A stretch of DNA of 64,000 nucleotides from G963717155 sp963717155 (GTDB lineage: Bacteria; Actinomycetota; Thermoleophilia; Gaiellales; JALYLC01), in contig OY970326.1 in the NCBI GenBank assembly GCA_963717155.1, positions 4,898,001-4,962,000 on the forward strand, written 5' to 3'. Shown here piece after piece: positions 35,207 through 43,957 of this stretch. The stretch's first letter is position 1, and each line of letters opens with the position of its first letter. The notes under the pieces are model-generated. The model did no database searches, was not told the origin of the DNA, and worked only from the letters and a program-made list of their open reading frames with translations. Made by a program: the position numbers and the translations under genes.

Positions 35207-35632
35207 TCAGCTCGCCGACCGCGCGTCCTCGAAGGCCGTGTCATGGGCGTACAGCGTGTCCATGTACTCGCGGACGGATCGGATCTTGCCGCCGCGGATC
35301 GTGAAGACGCCGATGCAGTCGTTCGCGTACGGGCGTCCACCGCGCGTGCGCGCGCGGCTCGTCCATTCGAGGACCACGCGCTCGCCCTCGGCGATCATCC
35401 CGGTGATCTCGAGCCTGACGGAGCCCGGCTCGTAGTACGAGAGCGCGGTCGCGAGGAACTCGTCGAGGATAGCTTCGCGGCCCTCCCACGTGCCCGCGAT
35501 CGGAAGGTCGCCGGCGGCGAGCGTCCAGCTCGCGTCGTCGGCGAAGAGGTCGCGGATCGTCTGCTCGTCGCCTGCCTCGACGGCCGAGACGTAGCGGCGG
35601 AGGATCGACTTGCTATCGGTTGCCTGGTTCAT
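35207..35632 (-). CDS. SnoaL-like / ketosteroid-isomerase-related protein
   Basis: 141-residue NTF2-like protein. The first helix ILRRYVSAVEAGDEQTIRDLFADDASWTL and the closing GVFTIRGGKIRSVREYMDT match SnoaL/limonene-epoxide-hydrolase-like domains. Catalytic residues are not certain; such proteins hydrolyse, isomerise or simply bind small molecules. It sits 47 bases upstream of the ECF41 sigma gene on the same strand, and that sigma factor carries a related domain. Confidence 0.83.
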   Translation of the reverse strand: MNQATDSKSILRRYVSAVEAGDEQTIRDLFADDASWTLAAGDLPIAGTWEGREAILDEFLATALSYYEPGSVRLEITGMIAEGERVVLEWTSRARTRGGRPYANDCIGVFTIRGGKIRSVREYMDTLYAHDTAFEDARSAS

Positions 35633-35722
35633 GGTCGCACGTCCTTTCCTGTGGTTACGGCCGGGGTGCAGCGCACCGTAGAGCGCGCCCAGACCATTGG
35701 GAAAGACCGCTTGCGACTGTCT

Positions 35723-36649
35723 TCAGCTCGTGCCGGTATCACCGCCGCTTCGCTGCAACCACCCGAGCCCGGCCGCCGCGGTGGTCGCCGCGTCGAGCAG
35801 CCTGTCGACTGCCGGAGAGCGACCGTGAGGGCGTGCGACGAGACCGATCTCGAGCTGCGCGGGGGGCGCGAGCGGAAGCCAGAGGAGATCGTCGTCGAGG
35901 CCGACCAGCGACGATTCTCCGACGATCGCCACAGCATCGCCGCGCGCGAGCGGCGTCTGCGCGAGATCGAAGCTCACGGTGCGGAGCTCGACGCGCGGCT
36001 CCACTCCGCGCGCACGACAGAGGTCGACCACGGCGTCGAAGTGGCCGGGGTTCGCGTCACGCGGGTGCAGCAGCAGGATCTCGTCCGAGAGCTCGGCGAC
36101 GTCGACGGTCGAGCCTGCAGCAAGGCGATGATCGCGTGCTACTAGCAGACCCTGACGCTCGAGCCGGATCGTGCGGGCCTCCAGCTCGCCGCGCGGCGGC
36201 GGGCAGCGCACGAGGCCCACATCGACCGTCGCGTCCCGTACGCCGGCCAGGATCTCCGGCGTCGGCCTCAGCTCGGTCGTGAGCTCGATCTCCGGCAGGT
36301 GCTCCGCGAGCGCTGCGAGGAGCCGCGGCGCGGTCTCGTAGCTCGCGCTGACGCCGTACGCGACGACCAGCGACCCACGCTCGCCGGTCCCGAAGCTGCG
36401 GACGTTGCGCCACAGCTCCTCGCTGGAGCCCAGCAGCAACGGCCCGTGCTCGAGCAGGAACGCGCCGGCGGCGGTCAGCTCGAACTCGTGCGTCGTCCGG
36501 TACAGCAGCTCGACACCGAGCTCCTGCTCGAGCAGTCGCACCTGACGGCTGAGCGCGGGCTGGGCGACATGGAGCCGCTCGGCCGCACGCGTGAAGTTGC
36601 GTTCCTCCGCGACCGTGACGAAGTAGTGCAGCCGTCGTAGGTCAGGCAC
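35723..36649 (-). CDS. LysR-family transcriptional regulator
   Basis: 308-residue LysR-type regulator. The N-terminal helix-turn-helix is PDLRRLHYFVTVAEERNFTRAAERLHVAQPALSRQVRLLEQELGVELLYR. The effector domain runs from about residue 90, with GSLVVAYGVSASYETAPRLL and TVDVGLVRCPP. I use the GTG at 36649 because it gives the standard LysR opening; a start at 36688 adds 13 residues that overlap the palindrome. It is divergent from an MFS exporter coupled to NDH-2 and shares with them a 7-3-7 palindrome, so it probably controls that pair. Confidence 0.9.
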   Translation of the reverse strand: MPDLRRLHYFVTVAEERNFTRAAERLHVAQPALSRQVRLLEQELGVELLYRTTHEFELTAAGAFLLEHGPLLLGSSEELWRNVRSFGTGERGSLVVAYGVSASYETAPRLLAALAEHLPEIELTTELRPTPEILAGVRDATVDVGLVRCPPPRGELEARTIRLERQGLLVARDHRLAAGSTVDVAELSDEILLLHPRDANPGHFDAVVDLCRARGVEPRVELRTVSFDLAQTPLARGDAVAIVGESSLVGLDDDLLWLPLAPPAQLEIGLVARPHGRSPAVDRLLDAATTAAAGLGWLQRSGGDTGTS

Positions 36650-36681
36650 CCGGGTGAGGCTAGCGAACTCGCAGTGGGGTG

Positions 36682-36698
36682 GTGACAAGCATTGTCAC
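36682..36698. promoter_or_regulatory. Perfect palindrome, probable LysR operator
   Basis: GTGACAA, GCA, TTGTCAC is a perfect inverted repeat with a 3-base centre, located 33 bases before the LysR GTG and 58 bases before the MFS ATG. It contains the T-N11-A core expected of LysR sites (T at 36683 to A). Binding is inferred from position. Confidence 0.6.
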
Positions 36699-36755
36699 AG
36701 CCTCTCGATCGCCTTCGTCATAGATGCCGAGGAACTTCGAGAAAGAGAGGTTGAC

Positions 36756-38354
36756 ATGCACAGCGTCGACATAGAGAACCGGCGCATCAGGACACGAGAC
36801 GCGGCTTCGACATCGCACAGGTGGTGGACGCTCGCGGCCGTATGCACCGGCGTATTCATGCTCTTGCTCGACATCACGATCGTGAACGTTGCTCTGCCCG
36901 ACATCGAGAAGGCGTTCGGCGCCTCGCTGTCGGACCTCCAGTGGGTGATCAGCGCCTACGCGCTGACCCTCGCCGCATTCCTGCTCACTGCCGGATCGCT
37001 GGCCGATCTCTACGGGCGGCGACTGTTGTTCGCAATCGGGATCACGATCTTCACCACCGGCTCGCTCTTCTGCGGGCTGGCCACCGGCTCGCTCTTCCTG
37101 TCGATCTCGCGGGGCGCGCAGGGAGTCGGCGGCGCGATCATGTTCGCGACGTCGCTCGCGTTGCTGGCGCAGACGTTCCAGGGACGCGATCGCGGCGTCG
37201 CGCTCGGGCTGTTCGGCGCGATCACCGGGATCGCCGTCGCGATCGGCCCCGTGCTCGGCGGAGCGATCACCACCGGCCTCTCGTGGCGCTGGATCTTCTA
37301 CGTCAACATCCCGATCGGGATTGCCGCGCTGCTCATCACGCTGCTGCGTGTCGAGGAGTCGCGCAACCCGAACGCCACGCGGCCAGACTGGGCGGGCTTC
37401 GTCACATTCAGCACCGCTCTCGCGGGGCTCGTGTACGGCCTGATCGAGAGCCAGCGCAGCGGCTGGGGCTCGGCAACGGTGCTCGGGTCGCTGGCGGCGA
37501 GCGTCGTGCTGCTCGTCGCGTTCGTCATCCTCGAGCGAGTCCAGTCGGAGCCGATGCTCGACCTGGCGCTCCTGCGCGTGCCGACCTTCGTCGGCGGCCT
37601 GGCGGCGGCCTGGGCGATCTCGGCCGCCTTCTTCTCGATGCTCACCTATCTGACCATCTACCTGCAGAACAGCCTGGGTCTCTCCGCCGTTGCGACCGGC
37701 GTCCGCCTGCTGCCGCTGACCATCGCGATCTTCGTTGCCGCCGGCATCGCCGGCCGCCTCACCGAACGCGTGCCGCGTCGATTGCTGATCGCACCGGGGT
37801 TCGTGCTGATCGGCGCGGGCCTCATGCTCATGCGGGGCCTCACGCCGAGCTCGGACTGGACGCACTTGCTTGCCGGGATGATCGTGAGCGGCCTCGGTGG
37901 CGGCCTCGTGAGCACGCCGCTGATCTCGACCGCGGTCGGAGTCGTGGAGCCGGAGCGAGCGGGCATGGCCTCGGGCATCAACTCGACGTTCCGCCAGGTC
38001 GGCATCGCCACCGGTGTCGCCGGGCTCGGCACGATCCTGGCCTCCCACGTGCGGGCGTCGGTGATCGACGGCCTGAGCGGCACCGCCCTCGGCGGCCACG
38101 CGCACGCGATCGCGCACGCGGTCTCGACCGGCGGCGCGCCACAGGCGATCGCCACGACACCGGCGCCGCTGCGCGGCCTCGTCGCCGGAACCGCCAGCTC
38201 CGCGCTCGTCGGGGGTCTGAACACCATCTTGCTGGTGAGCGCGATCGTCTCGTTCGCGGCGGCCGTCGCCTCGTTCGCGCTCATCCGCGAGCGCGACTTC
38301 GTCTCCGTCGAGGCCGGCGACGAGCACGCTGAAACGCTGGCGGTCGCAGCATGA
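36756..38354 (+). CDS. MFS transporter, DHA2 family
   Basis: 532-residue exporter of the 14-helix EmrB/QacA group. TM1 carries LLDITIVNVALPDIEKAF, motif A reads GSLADLYGRRLLF, the TM5 motif C is GIAVAIGPVLGGAITTGLSW, and WRWIFYVNIPIG follows. The late block GVVEPERAGMASGINSTFRQVG is typical. The ATG at 36756 has GAGAGG upstream and is preferred to 36654, which would place 34 extra non-family residues over the operator. The last four bases overlap the start of the NDH-2 gene. Likely substrates are drugs, quinones or other aromatics; the LysR neighbour suggests inducible expression. Confidence 0.92.
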   Translation: MHSVDIENRRIRTRDAASTSHRWWTLAAVCTGVFMLLLDITIVNVALPDIEKAFGASLSDLQWVISAYALTLAAFLLTAGSLADLYGRRLLFAIGITIFTTGSLFCGLATGSLFLSISRGAQGVGGAIMFATSLALLAQTFQGRDRGVALGLFGAITGIAVAIGPVLGGAITTGLSWRWIFYVNIPIGIAALLITLLRVEESRNPNATRPDWAGFVTFSTALAGLVYGLIESQRSGWGSATVLGSLAASVVLLVAFVILERVQSEPMLDLALLRVPTFVGGLAAAWAISAAFFSMLTYLTIYLQNSLGLSAVATGVRLLPLTIAIFVAAGIAGRLTERVPRRLLIAPGFVLIGAGLMLMRGLTPSSDWTHLLAGMIVSGLGGGLVSTPLISTAVGVVEPERAGMASGINSTFRQVGIATGVAGLGTILASHVRASVIDGLSGTALGGHAHAIAHAVSTGGAPQAIATTPAPLRGLVAGTASSALVGGLNTILLVSAIVSFAAAVASFALIRERDFVSVEAGDEHAETLAVAA

Positions 38355-39733
38355 ACACGACACCGAGGCATCGAGTGGTCGTGGTCGGCGGCGGCTTCGC
38401 GGGCCTGCAGGCGGTGCGCGGGCTCCGCCGGGCGTCGGTCGACGTCACCGTGGTCGACAGGGAGAACTACATGCTCTTCCAGCCGCTCGTCTACCAGGTC
38501 GCAACGGGTGGTCTCGGGCCGGCCGAGATCGCGATGCCGCTGCGCTCGGTGCTCAAGCGCCAGCGCAATGCTCGCGTCCTGCTGGCGGAGGTGACCGGCT
38601 TCGATCTCGAGCAGCGGCAGGTCGTGCTCGAGCATCTTCCGAATCGAGAGGAACGAGCTCGCCTCCCGTACGACACGCTCATCGTCGCCGGCGGCTCCCG
38701 CTACTCCTACTTCGGTCACGACGAGTGGAAGACGCATGCGCCGGAGCTCAAGTCGCTGTCGGGCGCGCTCGAGATCCGCAGCCGCATCCTCTCGGCCTTC
38801 GAGGCGGCGGAGTTCGAACGTGACCCTGCGCGGCGCCGGGGCTGGCTGACGTTCGTCGTCGTCGGTGGAGGTCCGACGGGCGTCGAGATGGCCGGCCAGA
38901 TCGCCGAGCTCGCACACGATGTGCTGCGTGCCGACTTCCGTTCGGCCGACACACGGACCGCGCGTGTGCTGCTCGTCGAATCCGCCGACCGCGTGCTGAC
39001 GACCTTTCCCGAGCCACTCTCGCAGAAGGCGGCACGGGCGCTCGAGAAGCTGGGCGTCACGCCGCTCGTCGGTCACACGGTGGTCGACGTGCACGCCGAC
39101 TCGGTCGCGATCCGTAAACCGGGAGGCGAGGTCGAGCAGGTCGCCGCACGTACGGCAGTCTGGGCTGCGGGCGTCACGGCCTCGGATCTGGCGAGGAAGC
39201 TCGCAGACGGGGCCGGACTCGACGTCGACCGGGCCGGCCGGCTCACCGTCGAGCCCGATCTGAGCCTGCCCGGAGACCCCGCGGTGCTCGCGCTCGGTGA
39301 CATGGTCAGGGTGCGGGCCTCCGACGGGACGGTCATGCAGCTCCCGGGTCTGGCCCCGGTCGCGATGCAGCAGGGACGCCACGCCGCCCTTGTCGTTCGC
39401 GACCGCCTACGGGCCCGGGCGCCGGGCGCGTTCCACTACACCGACAAGGGCAACCTCGCCACGATCGGGAGATCGAAGGCGGTCGCCGAGGTGAAGGGAC
39501 TGCACCTCGCCGGGTTCGCCGCATGGCTGATGTGGCTCCTCGTCCACCTCTTCTACCTGATCGGATTCCAGAACAGGCTCCTCGTCATGCTCCGCTGGAC
39601 GATCAGCTTCGTCACCCGGGGACGAGGTTCGCGGCTGATCGTCCGCAGGCCGGAGACGCCGGTGGCGGTCGAGATGCCCGGCAACGGGCGGCGTGCGCGC
39701 ATTCCGGCCGCGAGCTCTGCCCGGCACGTCTGA
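38351..39733 (+). CDS. ndh: Type II NADH dehydrogenase (NDH-2 family)
   Basis: 460-residue single-subunit flavoprotein that passes electrons from NADH to membrane quinone without pumping protons. FAD motif VVVGGGFAGLQAVRGL opens the protein, FQPLVYQVATGGL is the usual NDH-2 active-site region, and the NADH motif is VVVGGGPTGVEMAGQIAEL. AVLALGDMV closes the FAD site, and the C-terminus has an amphipathic/hydrophobic helix (LMWLLVHLFYLIGFQNRLLVML) for membrane docking. It overlaps the MFS gene by ATGA. Coupling with an exporter suggests a role in quinone or redox stress besides respiration (inference). Confidence 0.9.
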   Translation: MNTTPRHRVVVVGGGFAGLQAVRGLRRASVDVTVVDRENYMLFQPLVYQVATGGLGPAEIAMPLRSVLKRQRNARVLLAEVTGFDLEQRQVVLEHLPNREERARLPYDTLIVAGGSRYSYFGHDEWKTHAPELKSLSGALEIRSRILSAFEAAEFERDPARRRGWLTFVVVGGGPTGVEMAGQIAELAHDVLRADFRSADTRTARVLLVESADRVLTTFPEPLSQKAARALEKLGVTPLVGHTVVDVHADSVAIRKPGGEVEQVAARTAVWAAGVTASDLARKLADGAGLDVDRAGRLTVEPDLSLPGDPAVLALGDMVRVRASDGTVMQLPGLAPVAMQQGRHAALVVRDRLRARAPGAFHYTDKGNLATIGRSKAVAEVKGLHLAGFAAWLMWLLVHLFYLIGFQNRLLVMLRWTISFVTRGRGSRLIVRRPETPVAVEMPGNGRRARIPAASSARHV

Positions 39734-39765
39734 CACGCAGGACTGGTGGCAAGATCGGCGGCGCG

Positions 39766-40431
39766 ATGTTCGCGCTGCTCACGTTGATCATCTCGGTCGG
39801 CCTTGCCGACTCGATGGACCCGACGATGATCCTCCCGGCGCTGTACTTCGCCGCAAGGCCTCGCGGCGGTCGCCGCGCTGCCGGCTTCGCGTGCGGCGTG
39901 TTCGTCGTCAACCTCGTTGGAGGAGTCGCGATCGCGCTCGGTCCTGGACGGTTCCTGGTGGATCTCGTTCCGCACCCGGGATCGCGGGTCACGCACGCGC
40001 TCGAGCTCGCCTGCGGGGCGATCCTGCTCGCGGCCGCGGTGCTGCTGTGGCGCCGGCAGCGAAGTCCGGATCAGCCTCGTGGCAACCACGAACGCCTCCA
40101 GCGCGCATCCCCTCTCGTCGGCGCGACCGTTGCACTGCTCGAGCTCCCGACCGCTGTGCCGTATTTCGTGATCATCGCCGCGGTCGTTCGATCGGACGCG
40201 GGGATCGCATCGACGGTCGTGCTGCTGGCCGTCTACCAGTCGATCTATCTCGCCCCGGTACTCGCGATCGCCGCCCTCAGCCAGCACGCGTCACGGTCTC
40301 ACGAAGCATGGCGCGGCGAATCCATACGAGCCTTCCTCGCACGCCACCAGAACCGGCTGCTCGCGACGATCCTGTTTCTGGCCGCCGTCGCGCTTCTCGC
40401 CGTCGGTACGTACGGGGTCGCCACGACGTGA
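39766..40431 (+). CDS. GAP/LysE-like membrane protein
   Basis: 221-residue membrane protein with about six helices. The N-terminal SVGLADSMDPTMILPALYF matches the DP-containing first helix of the GAP (Sap/GPL-addressing) and related LysE-like exporters; the pair of cytosolic Arg-rich loops and TVALLELPTAVPYF further on are typical. Mycobacterial members move lipids to the envelope, while others export small molecules; here the substrate is unknown. I chose the ATG at 39766 because upstream residues in this frame overlap the NDH-2 gene; the ribosome site is weak. A strong hairpin follows immediately. Confidence 0.75.
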   Translation: MFALLTLIISVGLADSMDPTMILPALYFAARPRGGRRAAGFACGVFVVNLVGGVAIALGPGRFLVDLVPHPGSRVTHALELACGAILLAAAVLLWRRQRSPDQPRGNHERLQRASPLVGATVALLELPTAVPYFVIIAAVVRSDAGIASTVVLLAVYQSIYLAPVLAIAALSQHASRSHEAWRGESIRAFLARHQNRLLATILFLAAVALLAVGTYGVATT

Positions 40432-40476
40432 GCGCGGAGAGGCACGGACGGTCGCTCGGCCCGTGCCTCTCCGCGC
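40432..40476. terminator. Bidirectional hairpin terminator
   Basis: GCGCGGAGAGGCACGG (40432-40447) and its perfect complement (40461-40476) form a 16-base stem with a 13-base loop. It begins at the base after the GAP gene stop and ends 16 bases before the stop of the convergent IscA-like gene. It is the clearest terminator in the window; no T tract, as is common in high-GC actinobacteria. Confidence 0.8.
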
Positions 40477-40492
40477 CGGAGACGGCCTGGGC

Positions 40493-40783
40493 CTACAGCC
40501 CCGGCTGGTCGACGATCGTGAACGAGACCGTGTTCTGCTCCACGGTCGCGTCGAGGAGCTTGTCCTCGAGAAGCGACGCGGCAGTCGGCTCGAGGAAGAC
40601 CCTCGCTCCCGCGGTCTCGACCACCTCGTCGTCCTCGCCAGGCAGGGCGGCGATGGTGATCTGGATGTGCGGCTCGGACCCGATCTGGTCGGCGACCATT
40701 CGCAGCCCGCTCGACTCCGCCGGCCCATCACTCGCAACGATCTCCTTCACGACCTCAACCGCGCGATCGGTGAGTACAAGCAC
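40493..40783 (-). CDS. HesB/IscA-like protein without cluster cysteines
   Basis: 96-residue protein with the IscA/HesB-like fold: LTDRAVEVVKEIVASD, GLRMVADQIGS and VFLEPTAASLLEDKLLDATVEQNTVSFTIVDQP match the A-type Fe-S carrier layout. No Cys occurs in the protein, so the three cluster-binding cysteines of IscA are missing. In databases such relatives are sometimes called adhesins; a true iron-sulfur role is doubtful. It stands alone, convergent with the GAP gene. ATG at 40783 is preceded by GGAGG inside AAGGAGGCAAGCC. Confidence 0.78.
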   Translation of the reverse strand: MLVLTDRAVEVVKEIVASDGPAESSGLRMVADQIGSEPHIQITIAALPGEDDEVVETAGARVFLEPTAASLLEDKLLDATVEQNTVSFTIVDQPGL

Positions 40784-40840
40784 GTGGCTTGCCTCCTTCC
40801 TGGTTGGTTCTGGTCGGACTCGCGCAGGCTAGCACCCGGG

Positions 40841-41764
40841 TCAGGGCCGTTGGCCTTCCAGGAGATGTCGCACGAACCAGTCGCTTGCCGCGACGGCCGC
40901 CTCACCGAGCAGCGAGCGATCGCTGTAGAGCGTCATGTGCGTCGAGCCGCCGATCACGACGAGTCGCTTCTTCGCGGTCGGGATCTGGTTGTAGGCCTCG
41001 ATCTCCAGATCCCACAGTGTGAGATCGTCCTTCTCGGCGACGATCACCTGCGTCGGCACATCGAGCAGGCGGGGAAGGAACGGCCCGACGGAGTAGTACA
41101 TCAGGAGCTCCGCGGACTCGATCGTGCTCCTGTTCTCATAGGCGGGGGCCTCGCGCTGCTTCAGCTCGCGGAACGTCTCATACGTCTCGGGGAACGGCCA
41201 GGTCGAGACCTCCGAGGCCGGATCGGGCGATGCATGGGGCAGGAATCCGTCCTCGCCACTGGCGAAGCGGTGTCGCCGGTCGTCCAGCAGCAGCTGCTCG
41301 AACCGGCGGAAGCCGATCGTTCCATGAACGCGTCGCATGTTGCGATAGCCGTCGACGACCGGAATCTGCGCCGAGACGCACCGCACGCGCGGGTCGGTGG
41401 CACCGAGGATCAGGGCGTGGCCTCCGCTGTACGAGAGGCCCCACACGCCGATCCTGTCGGAGTCGACCTCGCCCAGCGTCTCGGCGAAGGAGATGGCGTT
41501 GCGGTAGTCCTCGATCTGCGCGTTGGGGTCGATGTGCTGACGGCGCGTTCCGTCGCTCGACCCGAAGTTCCGGTAGTCGAAGAGAATCGCCGCGAGCCCG
41601 GAGTCGGCGAACTGCTGCGCGATGTGCGGCTGCACGAGCTCCTTGACGTAGCACCACCCTCCGGCCATGACGATCGCGGGGAACGGGCCGGCGCCTTCGT
41701 CGGGCGTGTAAAGCCAACCGCGAACCGTCTCGCCGCCACTCGCGAACTCGACGTCGCGCCTCAT
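40841..41764 (-). CDS. Alpha/beta hydrolase
   Basis: 307-residue alpha/beta hydrolase of the acetyl-xylan-esterase/dienelactone-type group. The nucleophile elbow is GLSYSGGH, the oxyanion region follows MAGGWCY, FDYRNFGSSDG is the usual loop, EKDDLTLWD carries a possible acid and GGSTHMTLY the catalytic His. Substrate is unknown. It lies 13 bases after the E1beta gene and is probably the last gene of that operon; in the acetoin system an accessory hydrolase could act on esters or lactones, but this is only inference. Confidence 0.87.
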   Translation of the reverse strand: MRRDVEFASGGETVRGWLYTPDEGAGPFPAIVMAGGWCYVKELVQPHIAQQFADSGLAAILFDYRNFGSSDGTRRQHIDPNAQIEDYRNAISFAETLGEVDSDRIGVWGLSYSGGHALILGATDPRVRCVSAQIPVVDGYRNMRRVHGTIGFRRFEQLLLDDRRHRFASGEDGFLPHASPDPASEVSTWPFPETYETFRELKQREAPAYENRSTIESAELLMYYSVGPFLPRLLDVPTQVIVAEKDDLTLWDLEIEAYNQIPTAKKRLVVIGGSTHMTLYSDRSLLGEAAVAASDWFVRHLLEGQRP

Positions 41765-41777
41765 CCCGCGTCGCCGC

Positions 41778-42743
41778 TCACTGCACGCGGCGGCGGATCT
41801 CCGACGCGATCCGTTCGGCGCCCGGCAGGAACGCGTCCTCGAGCGGGGGCGAGTACGGCACGGGGCTGTCGGCCGTCGCGATGCGCCACGCGTCGTCGAG
41901 GTCGCCGAGGCCCTCCTCGGTGATGCGCGCGATGACCTCCCCGGCCCACCCTCCGGTGAGCGGCCCTTCCTCGACCACGACGATCCGGTTCGTCCTGGCG
42001 ACCGAGGCCAGCACCGTGGGGATGTCGAGAGGACGGAGCGTCCTGAGATCGATGACCTCCGCCGCGATCCCGTCCGCGGTGAGGAGGTCAGCCGCCTTCA
42101 ACGACTCGTGCACCCCGTTCATCGCGGAGACGATCGTGATGTCCGTCCCCTCCCGAGCGATCCGGGCCACACCGATCGGCACGAGGTCGCCGTCGACGTC
42201 GCCGGAGATCCCGTACAGGCGCTTGTGCTCGAAGAAGAGCACCGGGTTGTCGTCGCGGATGGCCGACCGCAGCAGGCCCTTCGCGTCGGCGGGAGTGGCC
42301 GGGGTGACGATCTTCAGCCCTGGGACTCCCATGAACCAGGACGCGGGCATCTGGGAGTGGATCGCGCCGAACCGTCCGCCGGCGCCGACGACGGAGCGGA
42401 TCACGAGCGGCACGCTGACCTGCTCTCCGCTGAGGAACCAGTACTTGCTCGACTGGTTGACGAGGCTGTCCATCGCGAGCGTCAGGAAGTCGCCGAACAT
42501 GATCTCGATGACCGGACGGAGTCCGGAGATCGCCGCTCCGAACGCGGCCCCGGTGAGCGCGAGCTCCGAGATCGGCGTGTCGAAGACGCGCTCCCGCCCG
42601 TACTTCTCGAACAGGCCCGGGGTTACGGCGAACACGCCACCTGCGAGCGCCACGTCCTCGCCGAAGAAGATGACGCGGTCATCCGCGGCCAGCTCCTCGT
42701 CGAGCGCCTCGCGCAGGGCGGTGCGGAAGTCGATCGTCGTCAT
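41778..42743 (-). CDS. 2-oxoacid/acetoin dehydrogenase E1 component, beta subunit
   Basis: 321-residue E1beta of a thiamine-diphosphate dehydrogenase. The N-terminal half has ALREALDEELAADDRVIFFGEDVALAGGVF, and DTPISELALTGAAFGAAISGLRPVIEIMFGDF contains the glutamate that activates the cofactor. The transketolase C-terminal domain ends with VVVEEGPLTGGWAGEV. Size and sequence fit acetoin dehydrogenase AcoB as well as a branched-chain E1beta. It starts in an ATGA overlap with the E2 gene. With E1alpha it forms a heterotetramer that decarboxylates the substrate and passes the acyl group to E2. Confidence 0.92.
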   Translation of the reverse strand: MTTIDFRTALREALDEELAADDRVIFFGEDVALAGGVFAVTPGLFEKYGRERVFDTPISELALTGAAFGAAISGLRPVIEIMFGDFLTLAMDSLVNQSSKYWFLSGEQVSVPLVIRSVVGAGGRFGAIHSQMPASWFMGVPGLKIVTPATPADAKGLLRSAIRDDNPVLFFEHKRLYGISGDVDGDLVPIGVARIAREGTDITIVSAMNGVHESLKAADLLTADGIAAEVIDLRTLRPLDIPTVLASVARTNRIVVVEEGPLTGGWAGEVIARITEEGLGDLDDAWRIATADSPVPYSPPLEDAFLPGAERIASEIRRRVQ

Positions 42744-43957
42744 CGGTTCGCTCCTGGAGTCGATCGATCGAGGACGAGGGCAAGCGGATGCTCGAGCAGC
42801 TGTCGCAGACGCCCGAGGAAGCGCGCGGCGTCCGCGCCGTAGATCGCCCGGTGGTCGGCGGTCAGGGTGAGATCCGCGACGTCCCGGAACTCGACGCCGC
42901 CATCGGCGGTCTCGACCGGGTGCCTACGCACCGAGCCGACGGCGAGGATCGCCACCTGTGGCGGATTGATCACCGCGGTGAACGAGCGGACATCGAACAT
43001 GCCCAGGTTCGAGACAGTGAAGGTCGACGCCGTGAGCTCCTCGACCGAGAGTCGTCGGTCGCGAGCCCTCGCGGCGAGCTCGCGCGTCTCGGACGCGATG
43101 ACGGCGAGCGGCTTGCTGTCGGCGTCGACGACCGCGGGTACAAGCAGCGCATCCTCCGTGGCGACGGCGATGCCGACGTTCACCCGGCCGTGGCGCTCGC
43201 TCCGTCCGTCGACGAACGAGCTGTTGAACGCGGGGTTCTCCCTCAACGCCAGCGCCGCGGCCTTGACGACGAAGTCGTTCAGCGACGGGACCGTCTCCAC
43301 GAGATCGCCCGCGCCCCGGCGGAGCTGGATGATCGCGGACATGTCGACCTGCACGACGACGTCGAACGACGGGATCTCCGACCGCGACTGCGTCATGCGG
43401 CGCGCGATCGTCTGACCCGTCGTCGACAGCTCGACCACGGTCGTGGGCCCCTTGAGGTCGGGTGCCGCCGGGGCCGGCGCGGCCGATCCTGCTCGCACGA
43501 CGTCCAGCCTGCGGATGCGGCCGCCCGGGCCCGTGCCGTCGAGCCCGGAGAGCGAGATGCCGAGCGAGACCGCAGTCCGCCGCGCCACCGGTGTCGCTCG
43601 CGCCCGCGTCGTCGCGAGGGGCTGCGCCGGGACCGGCGCGGGGGCTGCGACGAGCGGTCGCGGCGCTTCGACGGCGGGCTCGGGACGATCGACTTCCACG
43701 GGAGTCGGCGTGCCGTCTCCGTCACCGAGCCGCGCGATCGCCTCGCCGAGCGCGGCGACTCCACCCTCGGGCACGAGGATCTCTCCGAGCAGCCCGTCCG
43801 ACTCGGCCTCGTAGACCACGGTCGCCTTGTCCGTCTCGACCTCGACCAGCGGATCGCCCCGGAGGAAGCTCTCGCCGGGTCGCTTCAACCAGCCGACGAT
43901 CGTTCCCTCGCTCATCGAGTCCGACAGGCGCGGCATCCGCAGGACGTCCTGGCTCAC
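42740..43957 (-). CDS. Dihydrolipoamide acyltransferase (E2)
   Basis: 405-residue E2. Residues 8-80 form one lipoyl domain with the modified lysine in ETDKATVVYEAESDG. A Pro/Ala-rich linker and a peripheral-subunit-binding domain (TPVARRTAVSLGISLSGLDGTGPGGRI) follow. The catalytic domain begins near VVELSTTGQTIARRMTQSRSEIPSF and ends with LTADHRAIYGADAARFLGRL. The usual HRxxDG motif is HRAIYG here, a variation I think occurs in acetoin-type E2s. GTG at 43957 overlaps the E1alpha stop, and the stop overlaps E1beta, so all three are translationally coupled. Confidence 0.92.
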   Translation of the reverse strand: MSQDVLRMPRLSDSMSEGTIVGWLKRPGESFLRGDPLVEVETDKATVVYEAESDGLLGEILVPEGGVAALGEAIARLGDGDGTPTPVEVDRPEPAVEAPRPLVAAPAPVPAQPLATTRARATPVARRTAVSLGISLSGLDGTGPGGRIRRLDVVRAGSAAPAPAAPDLKGPTTVVELSTTGQTIARRMTQSRSEIPSFDVVVQVDMSAIIQLRRGAGDLVETVPSLNDFVVKAAALALRENPAFNSSFVDGRSERHGRVNVGIAVATEDALLVPAVVDADSKPLAVIASETRELAARARDRRLSVEELTASTFTVSNLGMFDVRSFTAVINPPQVAILAVGSVRRHPVETADGGVEFRDVADLTLTADHRAIYGADAARFLGRLRQLLEHPLALVLDRSTPGANR

